Assembly: GCA_002721365.1 (NCBI GenBank)
Contig: PBKC01000025.1
Span: 1-52,308 of the forward strand
Length of the DNA stretch: 52,308 nucleotides
Origin: Rhodospirillaceae bacterium
GTDB taxonomy: Bacteria > Pseudomonadota > Alphaproteobacteria > GCA-2721365
Direction: 5' to 3'
Notes under the pieces: model-generated
The model's database searches: none
What the model saw: only the letters and a program-made list of their open reading frames with translations
Told to the model about the DNA's origin: nothing
Made by a program: the position numbers and the translations under genes
Part shown: positions 10,748 through 18,112 of the stretch, piece by piece
Layout of the letters: each line of letters starts with the position of its first letter
Numbering within the stretch: position 1 is the first letter of the stretch

Positions 10748-10784
10748 GCCTCCGATCGGACTGGTCCGGTCGGAGGCTTTCTTT
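10748..10784 (+). terminator. Rho-independent terminator of the PEP-CTERM gene
   Basis: Arms 10748-10761 and 10764-10777 pair over almost their whole length with one G-U pair and a very tight loop, followed by CTTTCTTTT. It lies 50 bases after the PEP-CTERM stop codon. The T-run is only on the plus strand, so it mainly stops plus-strand transcription; the converging DehI-like gene ends just beyond it. Confidence 0.9.
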
Positions 10785-10798
10785 TATGGCGGGTCGGG

Positions 10799-11626
10799 TC
10801 AGCGGTCCGGACTCAGCCAGCTTTCCAGGGCATGGCCCATGGCCACCATGCGGGCGACCTGTTCGGGGCTGGTGACATAGCCGGAAATGGTATCGAGCGC
10901 CTGCTGTGAGAGGTCGAGCGTAGCCGGCCGCAGCCATGCCATACCGGCGGCTTCCTCTAACGCTAGCGACACGAGCCGGGCGCTCGCCCCGGCGATCGTA
11001 CCTTGGGCCTGAAGCGGTGCGAATGCACCGTAGGCGATTGCGAGCAGGCCCGGCCAGTGCGCCAAATGGCGCCAGAGGGTGGCGACCCCGGAGTCGATGC
11101 CCGACGCTCCGAACGAATTGACGTACCGGACCATCTCCCAGGTTTCGGCCGTGATTTCCTCCCGCGCCAAGAGTGGCCGCAGCGATGGCCAGGCCGGTGC
11201 AGGGGCGGGCCGGACGTTCGCGGCCTTGTCCGCAGACGGTGGCGTGATCAGCGCCGCCAGAGCCACGAGGTTCATTCCGTTGGATCGGTTGTAGGCGGCG
11301 AGGATCGCGCGGATGTCGGCGAGCTCATGCTCGCCGATACCGACACAGGCGAGTTGCGTGGGCGCCAGCGGTTCCGGCCGGGGCAGGTCGGCGCCGGCGA
11401 CGATCCTGGCCAGGCCCGGTTCCGGCAGGCCGCTCTCGAAGATCGGCTTCGTCACCGCCCAGGTGGCTTCGAGACTGTCATCCATGCCCGCCAGACCGCG
11501 CCAGATCGATGTCACCAGCGGAATCCCCATGGTCTGCCGGATATCGGCGAAGACCTCGGCCGTCCGCCCTGTCGCCGTCGCCTCGTCGATCGCAGTCACC
11601 GGGTCATACGAAAAATCAGAAGCCAT
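10799..11626 (-). CDS. DehI-like (halocarboxylic acid dehydrogenase/dehalogenase family) protein
   Basis: A 275-residue protein with the internal pseudo-repeat expected of the DehI fold. The N-terminal half has GRTAEVFADIRQTMGIPLV and SIWRGLAGMDDSL, and the C-terminal half shows the related VNSFGASGIDSGVATLWRHL and AHWPGLLAIAY. Group I 2-haloacid dehalogenases (DehI) hydrolyse both enantiomers of haloacids by activating a water molecule with an Asp, but many homologues have unknown substrates. AGGAAAGG precedes the ATG. The gene stands alone on the minus strand between the PEP-CTERM gene and tRNA-Val. The family call rests on the motif pattern and is moderately certain; dehalogenase activity is not established. 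Confidence 0.55.
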   Translation of the reverse strand: MASDFSYDPVTAIDEATATGRTAEVFADIRQTMGIPLVTSIWRGLAGMDDSLEATWAVTKPIFESGLPEPGLARIVAGADLPRPEPLAPTQLACVGIGEHELADIRAILAAYNRSNGMNLVALAALITPPSADKAANVRPAPAPAWPSLRPLLAREEITAETWEMVRYVNSFGASGIDSGVATLWRHLAHWPGLLAIAYGAFAPLQAQGTIAGASARLVSLALEEAAGMAWLRPATLDLSQQALDTISGYVTSPEQVARMVAMGHALESWLSPDR

Positions 11627-11847
11627 GCCACCTTTCCTTCCCCTTGGGCCATCCTAGAGACGCGGACCGATGCAACCCTGCATGAGCTTTCAGGGCGGAT
11701 CCAATGATCATCCGGTTTGGCAGGGGGTAGCGGAGTGACGTGGCCGGAGACAATTCGAGCCAGCCCGTCTACGCCGGGACTTCGGAGGGCCTTCCCTCGT
11801 CCGGCGATCTGCAGGTGGCTTGCTCTTCGAAGCTCGAAAAGCGGAGG

Positions 11848-11922
11848 TGGTGGGCGCGGCTGGGATTGAACCAGCGACCCCTACGATGTCAACGTAGTGC
11901 TCTCCCGCTGAGCTACGCGCCC
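11848..11922 (-). tRNA. tRNA-Val (GAC)
   Basis: Read on the minus strand, the sequence folds as a full cloverleaf. The acceptor GGGCGCG pairs with CGCGCCC, followed by a discriminator A and an encoded CCA. The D-arm is GCTC...GAGC. The anticodon stem CTACG/CGTAG encloses loop TTGACAT with anticodon GAC, and the T-arm is GCTGG TTCAATC CCAGC. Length is 75 bases with CCA. GAC reads the Val codon GUC (and GUU by wobble). Confidence 0.97.
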
Positions 11923-12081
11923 TCCGAGCCCTGAGCGTTGCGCCCGGGCTCCGCATCGTGGAGGCCGGCACTATAGCGAAAGACGCTTCTATTGCAACGG
12001 GATTGGGCCGGCTTTCGGTCCGGTTTGTCGGTACTGCTGCCGGAGGCCATGGAGCTGGTTGCAACCGGCGCTGTCGCGGCG

Positions 12082-12112
12082 AAAAAATGGGCCGGCGAAC
12101 GCTCGCCGGCCC
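12082..12112 (-). terminator. Rho-independent terminator of the SMP-30 gene
   Basis: On the minus strand a long GC-rich stem (12089-12112, GGGCCGGCGA/TCGCCGGCCC around GCGT) is followed by ATTTTTT. It lies about 45 bases after the SMP-30-like stop and ends the minus-strand transcript that begins at the PhyH gene. Confidence 0.9.
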
Positions 12113-12155
12113 GGAAGGGGTGAGCCTGCTCAGAGGCCCGCTCACACAGCGATGA

Positions 12156-13259
12156 TCACTTCTCCGGCAGCTGGTAGCCCTTCTTGCCGAGGCGGATCTT
12201 GTAGAGGCTCTTGCCCGACGTGACGTAGAGCAGATTGGCATCCTCGCCGCGGCCCCAACCGAGGTTGGTCGGCAGCTCGTAGTTGTCGGCACCAGGCTCG
12301 CCGGTCGAGATGTAGCCGATTTCCTTGCCCTCCGGCGTGTAGATGTAGATGCCGGGGCGGCTCTCAGCGCGGACGGCGGCGTAGATGTTGCCGTCCTCAT
12401 CACAGGCGATGCCGTCGGGACCGCTGTCCGGGAAGTAGTCGACCAGCACGCGGCGGTTGCTCACCGTGCCGTCCTCGGCCAGGTCATAGGCCTGCAGGAC
12501 GTGATGACCGCCCATCGGCGGCTGATCGGTGTCGTCCATCTGCATGAAACCGAACCAGCCGTTGTCGTTGCTCACCACGTAGAGCGTCTTCTGGTCGGGA
12601 GAGACCAGAACGCCATTGGTCTTGCCGCCATTGGTGATGATGCGGTCGACCGAGCCGTCGGGATCGAGACGATAGACGGCGTAACCCGGCTGGTTGATCG
12701 GCTCGTGACCCAGATAGCGGGGGTCGCTGAAGTAGATGCGGCCCTTTTCGTCGATCGAGACGTCGTTGAGGGCGTTGTAGGGCTGGCCGTTGTAGAGACC
12801 GGAGAGGATGTAGCTCTTGCCGGTCTTCATGTCGGTCTTGATCAGCATGCGCCCGCCATAGTCGGCGCCGAGCGCGGCGATCATGTTGCCCTCGGCATCG
12901 AATTTGAGGCCGTTCGACATGCCGCTGGGGCTGCGCCACACGGTGGTTTCACCCGTGTTCGGGTCGTGCTTCCAGATGTTGCCGGCCTGGAGGTACTTGC
13001 CCGACGGGTCCTTGCAGAACTTGGTGAAGGTGATGTCGCTGAAATAGACCATCCCGTCGGGGGCCACCTGGACACCTTCCGTCAGCACGCAACCGACGTC
13101 GAAGATGCGCTCGAGCTTCGCGCCTTCGGGGACGAAGGCGGTGTCACCTGTCGGCGCCGGGAAGCCCGGGTCTTCGGCGAACGCACCGGATGCGAGGACG
13201 AGGCCTGCCCCGAGAACGGTGCCGAACGCGGCTTTTCTCAGGATCGTGTGAGCTTTCAT
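12156..13259 (-). CDS. Periplasmic SMP-30/gluconolactonase-like beta-propeller protein
   Basis: A 367-residue protein with a Sec signal peptide (MKAHTILRKAAFGTVLGAGL..., cleavage near SGAFA) and then an SMP-30/LRE-like six-bladed propeller. The blades show repeated patterns such as EGVQVAPDGMVYFSDI, NDVSIDEKGRIYFSDPRY and DGIACDEDGNIYAAVR, which supply the Glu, Asn and Asp metal ligands of lactonases. It probably hydrolyses a sugar lactone or related ester in the periplasm. GGGAGGAA lies before the ATG. It follows the PhyH gene by 213 bases containing stem-loops and is probably in the same LacI-regulated unit. Strictosidine-synthase-like activity is a less likely alternative. Confidence 0.87.
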   Translation of the reverse strand: MKAHTILRKAAFGTVLGAGLVLASGAFAEDPGFPAPTGDTAFVPEGAKLERIFDVGCVLTEGVQVAPDGMVYFSDITFTKFCKDPSGKYLQAGNIWKHDPNTGETTVWRSPSGMSNGLKFDAEGNMIAALGADYGGRMLIKTDMKTGKSYILSGLYNGQPYNALNDVSIDEKGRIYFSDPRYLGHEPINQPGYAVYRLDPDGSVDRIITNGGKTNGVLVSPDQKTLYVVSNDNGWFGFMQMDDTDQPPMGGHHVLQAYDLAEDGTVSNRRVLVDYFPDSGPDGIACDEDGNIYAAVRAESRPGIYIYTPEGKEIGYISTGEPGADNYELPTNLGWGRGEDANLLYVTSGKSLYKIRLGKKGYQLPEK

Positions 13260-13336
13260 TTTTTATTCCTCCCTGATTCTTCCTCTGTGGTTGTGGCGGT
13301 CTTTCCGCCATCGGCGGCCGTGTTCGTCACGCCCGC

Positions 13337-13372
13337 AACGAGGCATGCCGCCTCGCGGTGGCATGCCTCGTT
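13337..13372 (-). repeat. Intercistronic 13-bp inverted repeat
   Basis: AACGAGGCATGCC (13337-13349) and GGCATGCCTCGTT (13360-13372) are exact reverse complements separated by 10 bases. No T-run follows on the minus strand, so it is more likely an mRNA-stabilising or attenuating stem between the PhyH and SMP-30 genes than a terminator. A second, smaller hairpin (GGCTC/GAGCC near 13393-13408) lies further upstream. Confidence 0.7.
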
Positions 13373-13472
13373 TCCCTCATGGACGACCGTACCGGCTCGG
13401 CAGAGCCGGGACGGCCGTCCCGTCATCTTCATTTCTTTTTTCTGACGTCTCCTCCCCGGAGATGACGGCGGG

Positions 13473-14363
13473 TCAGGCCGCCGTGGTCTTGCGTTCCTCT
13501 TCGTAGACGGCGAAATAGCGGCGGGCCGAGCCGCGCTGATTCTCGTAGATCGAGCCTTCATGGTCGCCGCGCGGATAGGGCATGCGGATCGGTGCCGGAA
13601 CGACGCGTGGAACATTGGTCTGCGTTCCCCGCACCACCCGGTCCGAGAAGTCGTCGTAGTCCTTGACGCCCAGCAGGGGCCATGCGTCGGCGGCGGCGTA
13701 TTCGTGGAGCAGCAGCTTGCGCGATCGCGTCGAAGTGTTGAGCGACGATCCGTGAACGAGGCGCACATGATGAATCGTCATCGATCCCGCCTTGCCGGTC
13801 AGCGGCACCGCCTTGGAGAAGTCGAGGCCTGTCGCCTCGGGATCGAGGGCACCGCAGAACCGGCCCTCCGCATGGTGGTCGTAGGTCGGGCCCTTGTGGG
13901 TTCCCGGCAGGACCATCAACGGTCCGTTCTCGATATCGCAATCGTCGAGCAGCAGGCCGGTGGCCAGCAGGTCGTCATTGGTATGGGGGTAGAATGCCCA
14001 ATCCTGGTGCCATTCCACGGCCGCGCCGTAGCCCGCCGACTTCATGTTGAGCTTGGTGCCGTGCAGGCGGATGTCCGGACCGAGCAGCGAAGCGAGAACG
14101 TCGGTGATGCGCGAGTCGGCAGCCAGTGCCTTGAACCGGGGATGATGCTTGTGCGGGGTCTTGATGCGACGAACCCGCGGCTTCTCCGGCGTATGGGTAA
14201 GTTCAAGGTCGTAGACCGAATCGTTTTCGGACACGAACCGCGCCTTTTCCACGAACCCGTCGATCAGCGCGCGCATTTCGGCGATCGTTTCGGCATCGAC
14301 CACGTCGGGAACGACCAGGTAGCCGTTCTCGCGGTAAAAGGCGACTTGATCTTCGCTGAGCAT
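13473..14363 (-). CDS. Phytanoyl-CoA dioxygenase (PhyH) family protein, first copy
   Basis: A 296-residue Fe(II)/2-oxoglutarate oxygenase. The iron ligands are H119 and D121 in VEWHQDWAFYPH and H204 in HHVRLVHGSSLN, and R215 (TRSRKLL) fits 2-oxoglutarate binding. The start at 14363 is chosen because AAGAGGG lies six bases upstream; an in-frame ATG at 14378 has no ribosome-binding site. Family members hydroxylate diverse substrates (acyl-CoA, ectoine, phosphonates, hydroxy acids). The gene is divergent from the LacI-family regulator and its upstream region carries the operator palindrome, so it is probably its target. It shares the family with the enzyme at 20360 but is clearly a different subgroup. 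Confidence 0.88.
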   Translation of the reverse strand: MLSEDQVAFYRENGYLVVPDVVDAETIAEMRALIDGFVEKARFVSENDSVYDLELTHTPEKPRVRRIKTPHKHHPRFKALAADSRITDVLASLLGPDIRLHGTKLNMKSAGYGAAVEWHQDWAFYPHTNDDLLATGLLLDDCDIENGPLMVLPGTHKGPTYDHHAEGRFCGALDPEATGLDFSKAVPLTGKAGSMTIHHVRLVHGSSLNTSTRSRKLLLHEYAAADAWPLLGVKDYDDFSDRVVRGTQTNVPRVVPAPIRMPYPRGDHEGSIYENQRGSARRYFAVYEEERKTTAA

Positions 14364-14390
14364 AGGGCCCTCTTTCATGGCATTAGGTGT

Positions 14391-14406
14391 ATGGTAGCGC
14401 TAACAT
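14391..14406. promoter_or_regulatory. LacI-family operator palindrome
   Basis: ATGGTAGCGCTAACAT is a 16-base palindrome with one mismatched symmetric pair. It has the central AGCGCT core and TT/GG-AG-C arms typical of LacI/PurR-family operators. It lies in the 89-base gap between the PhyH gene (minus) and the LacI-family gene (plus), 28 bases upstream of the PhyH start, so binding could control both. Confidence 0.75.
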
Positions 14407-14452
14407 GTGAGGGCGTCAATGGTTCGCCGTCAGGGGAGGAGTCTTTCGGATC

Positions 14453-15496
14453 ATGACTGACGACTCGATCGATCGGCCGTCGCGGGGCCGCGCCACGGGC
14501 CGTGTGACGATGGCGGATGTCGCGGCGCTCTCCGGCGTTTCCGCGATCACCGTCTCACGCGCGCTGCGTCATCCCGATAAGGTATCGCCCGAGACGCGGG
14601 CCAAGGTCCAGGCGGCGATCGACACCCTGGGTTACGTGCCCGATCTCGTCGCCGGAAGTCTGGCGTCCAATCAGAGCCACATCGTGGCGGCGGTGGTGCC
14701 GACGATCGGCGGGACGATTTTCGTCGATACGGTCAAGGGCATGGCGGACGCGCTCCGCGAACAGGGCTATCAACTGCTGCTCGGCGACAGCGGTTATTCC
14801 CTGGTCGAGGAGGCGGCGCTGGTCGATGCGTTCCTCGGGCGGCGGCCGAACGGGCTGATCCTCACCGGCGTCCACCATGAGCCCTCGGTCAGGACCCGCC
14901 TCGCCGCCGCCAAGGTGCCGGTGGTCGAGGTCTGGGACGTGAGCGACCGGCCGATCGACATGGTGGTCGGTTTCTCCAACTTTCGGGCCGGCTACGAGAT
15001 GACGGCCCATCTCGCCCGTCGCGGGTACCGCAAGATCGGGTTCGCCGCCGGACTCACCTTCGGCGACCAGCGTTCGACGGAACGCAGGCGGGGCTATCGA
15101 ACGGCCCTGGAGGAATTCGATCTCGGCCCGGAGCGTGCCTTGGAGGTGCCTGAGGCCGCCGAGTTCGGTCGTGGGCGCGAGGCGCTGGTGGCTCTTCTTG
15201 CCCGCTATCCCGACATCGACGCGGCGTTCTTCAGCTCCGACGTGCTGGCGGTCGGCGCGTTGTTCGAATGTCAGCGGCGCGGCTGGCCCGTTCCCGACCG
15301 CATCGCCATCGCCGGCTTCGGCGATTTCGGTATCGCCGCCGAGACCATTCCGGCCCTGACGACTGTCCGCATTCCCGGCCGCGAGATCGGCCAGCGGGCC
15401 GCCGGCATGCTGCTCGACCGCTTCGCTGGCGGCGGCGCGGAACCCGGCACGGTGCTCGATCTCGGTTTCGAGGTCGTCGCCCGTGCGAGCGCGTGA
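14453..15496 (+). CDS. LacI-family transcriptional regulator
   Basis: A 347-residue repressor-type regulator. The helix-turn-helix is at residues 18-38 (VTMADVAALSGVSAITVSRAL), the hinge region at 61-75 (YVPDLVAGSLASNQS), followed by a periplasmic-binding-protein-like effector domain to the end. GGGGAGGAG precedes the ATG. Divergent from PhyH across a LacI-type palindrome, it likely represses the PhyH/SMP-30 unit and itself until a sugar-like or sugar-acid effector binds. The GntR-type gluconate repressors are close in overall length, but the effector cannot be told. A cupin gene follows 16 bases downstream. Confidence 0.93.
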   Translation: MTDDSIDRPSRGRATGRVTMADVAALSGVSAITVSRALRHPDKVSPETRAKVQAAIDTLGYVPDLVAGSLASNQSHIVAAVVPTIGGTIFVDTVKGMADALREQGYQLLLGDSGYSLVEEAALVDAFLGRRPNGLILTGVHHEPSVRTRLAAAKVPVVEVWDVSDRPIDMVVGFSNFRAGYEMTAHLARRGYRKIGFAAGLTFGDQRSTERRRGYRTALEEFDLGPERALEVPEAAEFGRGREALVALLARYPDIDAAFFSSDVLAVGALFECQRRGWPVPDRIAIAGFGDFGIAAETIPALTTVRIPGREIGQRAAGMLLDRFAGGGAEPGTVLDLGFEVVARASA

Positions 15497-15512
15497 GACG
15501 GACGGAGCCAGC

Positions 15513-16166
15513 ATGTCCCCGGATTTTCGGCTGACCTTGACCGACCTGCATGCCGCGCCGGAGGCGGCATTGACCATTGGGGGAGACGACGACGTCGCGG
15601 CGGTGTTTCTCCGTACCGGTGCCCTCCTGAGGCGCGATGCCGTCGAAGGGGCGGAACGGGCGTGGCTTGTCCGGCAAAGCGAAACATGGCGGGCGGGACC
15701 GGAAGGAGCGGTGCTGTGGTGCTGGCGGCTGAGCTCCGGCGCTCCAAGCGACTGGGCTGCCGAAGGTGTTTCGTCCAGGACGCTTCTCGCCGTGTCCGCG
15801 CCGCCGGCTGAAGACGGCCGTCTCATCCTCCGCTGCGACAGCGTCGCCTTTCCGCCGGGCGGTTGCGCCTATCTCCACACCCATCGGGGGCCGGGCATCC
15901 GCTGTCTCGCCGAGGGCCGCATCCGCGTCGATACCGAGGGGACCTCGACCGATTACCTGCCCGGTGGGGCCTGGTTCGAGTCCGGCCCGGAACCTGTGTT
16001 CGCCCAGGCCGCGGATGACGCGCCGACGCGTTTCATCCGGGCGATGCTGCTGCCGCCCGATCTCCTGGGGAAGAGCTCACTCCGCTATGTGCGTGAGGAA
16101 GACCGCGAGAAACCGAAATCTCAGCGCTATCAGGTCTTCCTGGACGAGATCGTCACCCTGCCCTGA
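15513..16166 (+). CDS. Cupin-fold protein of unknown function
   Basis: A 217-residue protein. In the C-terminal half, PPGGCAYLHTHRGPGIRCLAEG shows the HxH and Gly spacing of a cupin motif, and YLPGGAWFESGPEPVF supplies the second part. The N-terminal half is divergent and may be a second, degenerate cupin. It starts 16 bases after the LacI gene, GACGGAGCC before the ATG, so it is probably co-transcribed with the regulator and under the same control. Its 3' end converges on the TRAP transporter genes. Role as an accessory enzyme or ligand-binding protein of the pathway is inference. Confidence 0.65.
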   Translation: MSPDFRLTLTDLHAAPEAALTIGGDDDVAAVFLRTGALLRRDAVEGAERAWLVRQSETWRAGPEGAVLWCWRLSSGAPSDWAAEGVSSRTLLAVSAPPAEDGRLILRCDSVAFPPGGCAYLHTHRGPGIRCLAEGRIRVDTEGTSTDYLPGGAWFESGPEPVFAQAADDAPTRFIRAMLLPPDLLGKSSLRYVREEDREKPKSQRYQVFLDEIVTLP

Positions 16167-16182
16167 CTCTGGTGACGGCCAC

Positions 16183-17499
16183 TCAGTCGTAGAACATCGT
16201 CGGCAGCCACAGGGCGACTTCCGGGAACAGCAGCACGATGGTAAGGCCGAGGAGCTGAAGGCAGATAAAGGGCCACAGTGCGGAGAAAATGTCCTGAAGG
16301 CTTATCTCCGGTGGCGCCACGCCCTTCAGGTAGAAGGCCGCCGGCCCGAAAGGCGGGGTGATGTAGGACACCTGCATGTTCATGCAGAACAGGATGCCGA
16401 ACCACACCGGATCGAAGCCCAGGGACACGATGACCGGGACGAAGATCGGCATGGTCAGCAGGCAGATGCCGATCCAGTCCATGAACATGCCGAGGACGAT
16501 CAGGATCAGCATCATCACCAGGACGATGCCCAAGGGACCGAACGGCAGCCCGGTGATCAGCCCGCCGACGAACCGGGTACCGCCCATCAGGTTGTAGACG
16601 CCGATCAGGGCGTTGGCGCCGAAGGTGAGCCACAGCAGCATGCCGACGGTGTTCATGGTCTGGAACAGGGCGTCGCGCAGCATCGGCCAGTTGAGTTCCT
16701 GCCGCACGGCCGCCGACAGCAGCGCGCCGGCGACGCCCATGCCCGCCGCCTCGCTGACCGAGGCGATCCCGCCGTAGATGCTGCCCAGTACCCAGACCGC
16801 CACCAGCATCGGCAGGGCGATGCCCTTGAGCAGGCGGAGCTTCTCGCGGAGCGGCATCTGCCGCTCTTCGAGGGATGCGGCGGGGCCCAGGCTGGGATTG
16901 AGGTAGCAGCGGATCAGGATGTAGCCGATATAGATCGACGCCAGCATCAGACCGGGAACGATGGTGGCGATGAACAGATCGCCGATCGGCACGTTGGCGG
17001 TCAGGCCGTAGATGATCAGCACGATCGACGGCGGGATCATCGTCCCTAGCGAGCCGCCGGCGCAGATCGTGCCGATGGCGAGCTTGCGGTCGTACTGGCG
17101 GTTCAGCATCTGCGGCAGGGCGATCAGGCCCAGCAGGACGATCTCGCCGCCGATGATGCCGGTCATCGCCGCCATGATGATGGCGACGATCATCGTCTGC
17201 ACGGCCAAGCCGCCGCGCAGGCCGCCGGCCAGGACGTGCATGGCGCGGTAGAGGTCGCGCGCTACCCCCGATCGTTCGAGGATCGATGCCATCAGGATGA
17301 ACATCGGCACCGCGACCAGCACGTATTCGTTGACGAAGCTGTAGGTGCGGCTGGCGATCAGGAACAGGCTGGGTGCGCCGAACTGCAGCAGCCCGGCCGT
17401 CACCGCGACGATACCGGTGACGAAGGCCAGCGGCAGGCCCATCATCAGAAGGATGCCGATGGCCGCGACCATCAGCAGGGTAATGGTTCCGATATCCAT
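16183..17499 (-). CDS. dctM: TRAP transporter large permease, DctM type
   Basis: A 438-residue polytopic inner-membrane protein of normal DctM length, with about 12 hydrophobic segments. It begins MDIGTITLLMVAAIGILLMMG and contains FVNEYVLVAVPMFILMASIL and GGSLGTMIPPSIVLIIYG, hallmarks of the DctM/IT superfamily. It carries substrate across the inner membrane using the Na+ gradient, working with the small permease encoded two bases upstream and with a periplasmic binding protein. It is the last gene of the minus-strand TRAP operon. The symbol is a family name; the transported acid is unknown. Confidence 0.95.
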   Translation of the reverse strand: MDIGTITLLMVAAIGILLMMGLPLAFVTGIVAVTAGLLQFGAPSLFLIASRTYSFVNEYVLVAVPMFILMASILERSGVARDLYRAMHVLAGGLRGGLAVQTMIVAIIMAAMTGIIGGEIVLLGLIALPQMLNRQYDRKLAIGTICAGGSLGTMIPPSIVLIIYGLTANVPIGDLFIATIVPGLMLASIYIGYILIRCYLNPSLGPAASLEERQMPLREKLRLLKGIALPMLVAVWVLGSIYGGIASVSEAAGMGVAGALLSAAVRQELNWPMLRDALFQTMNTVGMLLWLTFGANALIGVYNLMGGTRFVGGLITGLPFGPLGIVLVMMLILIVLGMFMDWIGICLLTMPIFVPVIVSLGFDPVWFGILFCMNMQVSYITPPFGPAAFYLKGVAPPEISLQDIFSALWPFICLQLLGLTIVLLFPEVALWLPTMFYD

Positions 17500-17501
17500 G
17501 G

Positions 17502-18014
17502 CTAGTCGTCGCTCCGACGGCGGGCGAGCTGCCAGAGATGGGCAAGGCCCTGGATGAACAACAGCGCCGCGCCGATCGCCAGCGCGGTCTTGACGATCGG
17601 TGGCAGCGGCAGGTTGGACGCGGTGCCCGTTCGCTCGACGATCGCCACCGACTTGGCCGCCTGATTGTAGGTGGCATAGGTCAGCAGCCCGACGAAGACC
17701 AGCATCACCAGGTTGTTGACGACGTCGAGCACCCTTTGCACTCGCGCCGGCAGCATTTCATAGACGATGCTGATGCGGATGTGGTCGCGCCGCTGCAACG
17801 TGTAGACGCCGCTCATCACGAAGGCTAAGGCCGACAGCGTGATGGTGATCTCATGCGCCCACACGGTCGGCGCGTTGAACACATAGCGGGAAATGACCTC
17901 GTAGACGGTCACCACGACGCTGATGAACAAAAGCAGGCTGAACAGCTCTCCGATCCGCCGCGACACCAAGCCGACGGCGGAGGCGACGCGGTCGCCGACA
18001 TTGCGGTCAGACAT
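17502..18014 (-). CDS. dctQ: TRAP transporter small permease, DctQ type
   Basis: A 170-residue inner-membrane protein with the usual four membrane segments of DctQ, for example LFSLLLFISVVVTVYEVISRY and VVNNLVMLVFVGLLTY. The motif ISRYVFNAPTVWAHEIT is typical of the family. It pairs with DctM to form the membrane part of the TRAP transporter. It is separated from the upstream binding-protein gene by 98 bases that contain a strong stem-loop, and from dctM by only two bases. Confidence 0.93.
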   Translation of the reverse strand: MSDRNVGDRVASAVGLVSRRIGELFSLLLFISVVVTVYEVISRYVFNAPTVWAHEITITLSALAFVMSGVYTLQRRDHIRISIVYEMLPARVQRVLDVVNNLVMLVFVGLLTYATYNQAAKSVAIVERTGTASNLPLPPIVKTALAIGAALLFIQGLAHLWQLARRRSDD

Positions 18015-18041
18015 CGGTCTGCCGGGCGGTGGTCAGGCGAT

Positions 18042-18075
18042 CGGTGGGTCCTCCGCCTGCGCGGAGGACCCACCG
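18042..18075 (-). repeat. 15-bp stem-loop between binding-protein and permease genes
   Basis: CGGTGGGTCCTCCGC (18042-18056) pairs perfectly with GCGGAGGACCCACCG (18061-18075) around the loop CTGC. No T-run follows on the minus strand, so it is probably a stabilising or partial-termination element that keeps binding-protein mRNA more abundant than permease mRNA. Confidence 0.75.
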
Positions 18076-18112
18076 GCCGTTCATGTTCGGGCGCATCTTG
18101 GCGACTTGCCGG

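Noticed and set aside
11740..11934. Plus-strand open frame containing GLNQRPLRCQRSALPLSY
   Set aside because: This is the translation of the strand opposite tRNA-Val(GAC), a well-known false protein created by tRNA genes.
11708..12403. Minus-strand open frame containing SSAGEHYVDIVGVAGSIPAAPT
   Set aside because: It is the translation of the tRNA-Val sequence itself, a classic spurious protein, with no other conserved part.
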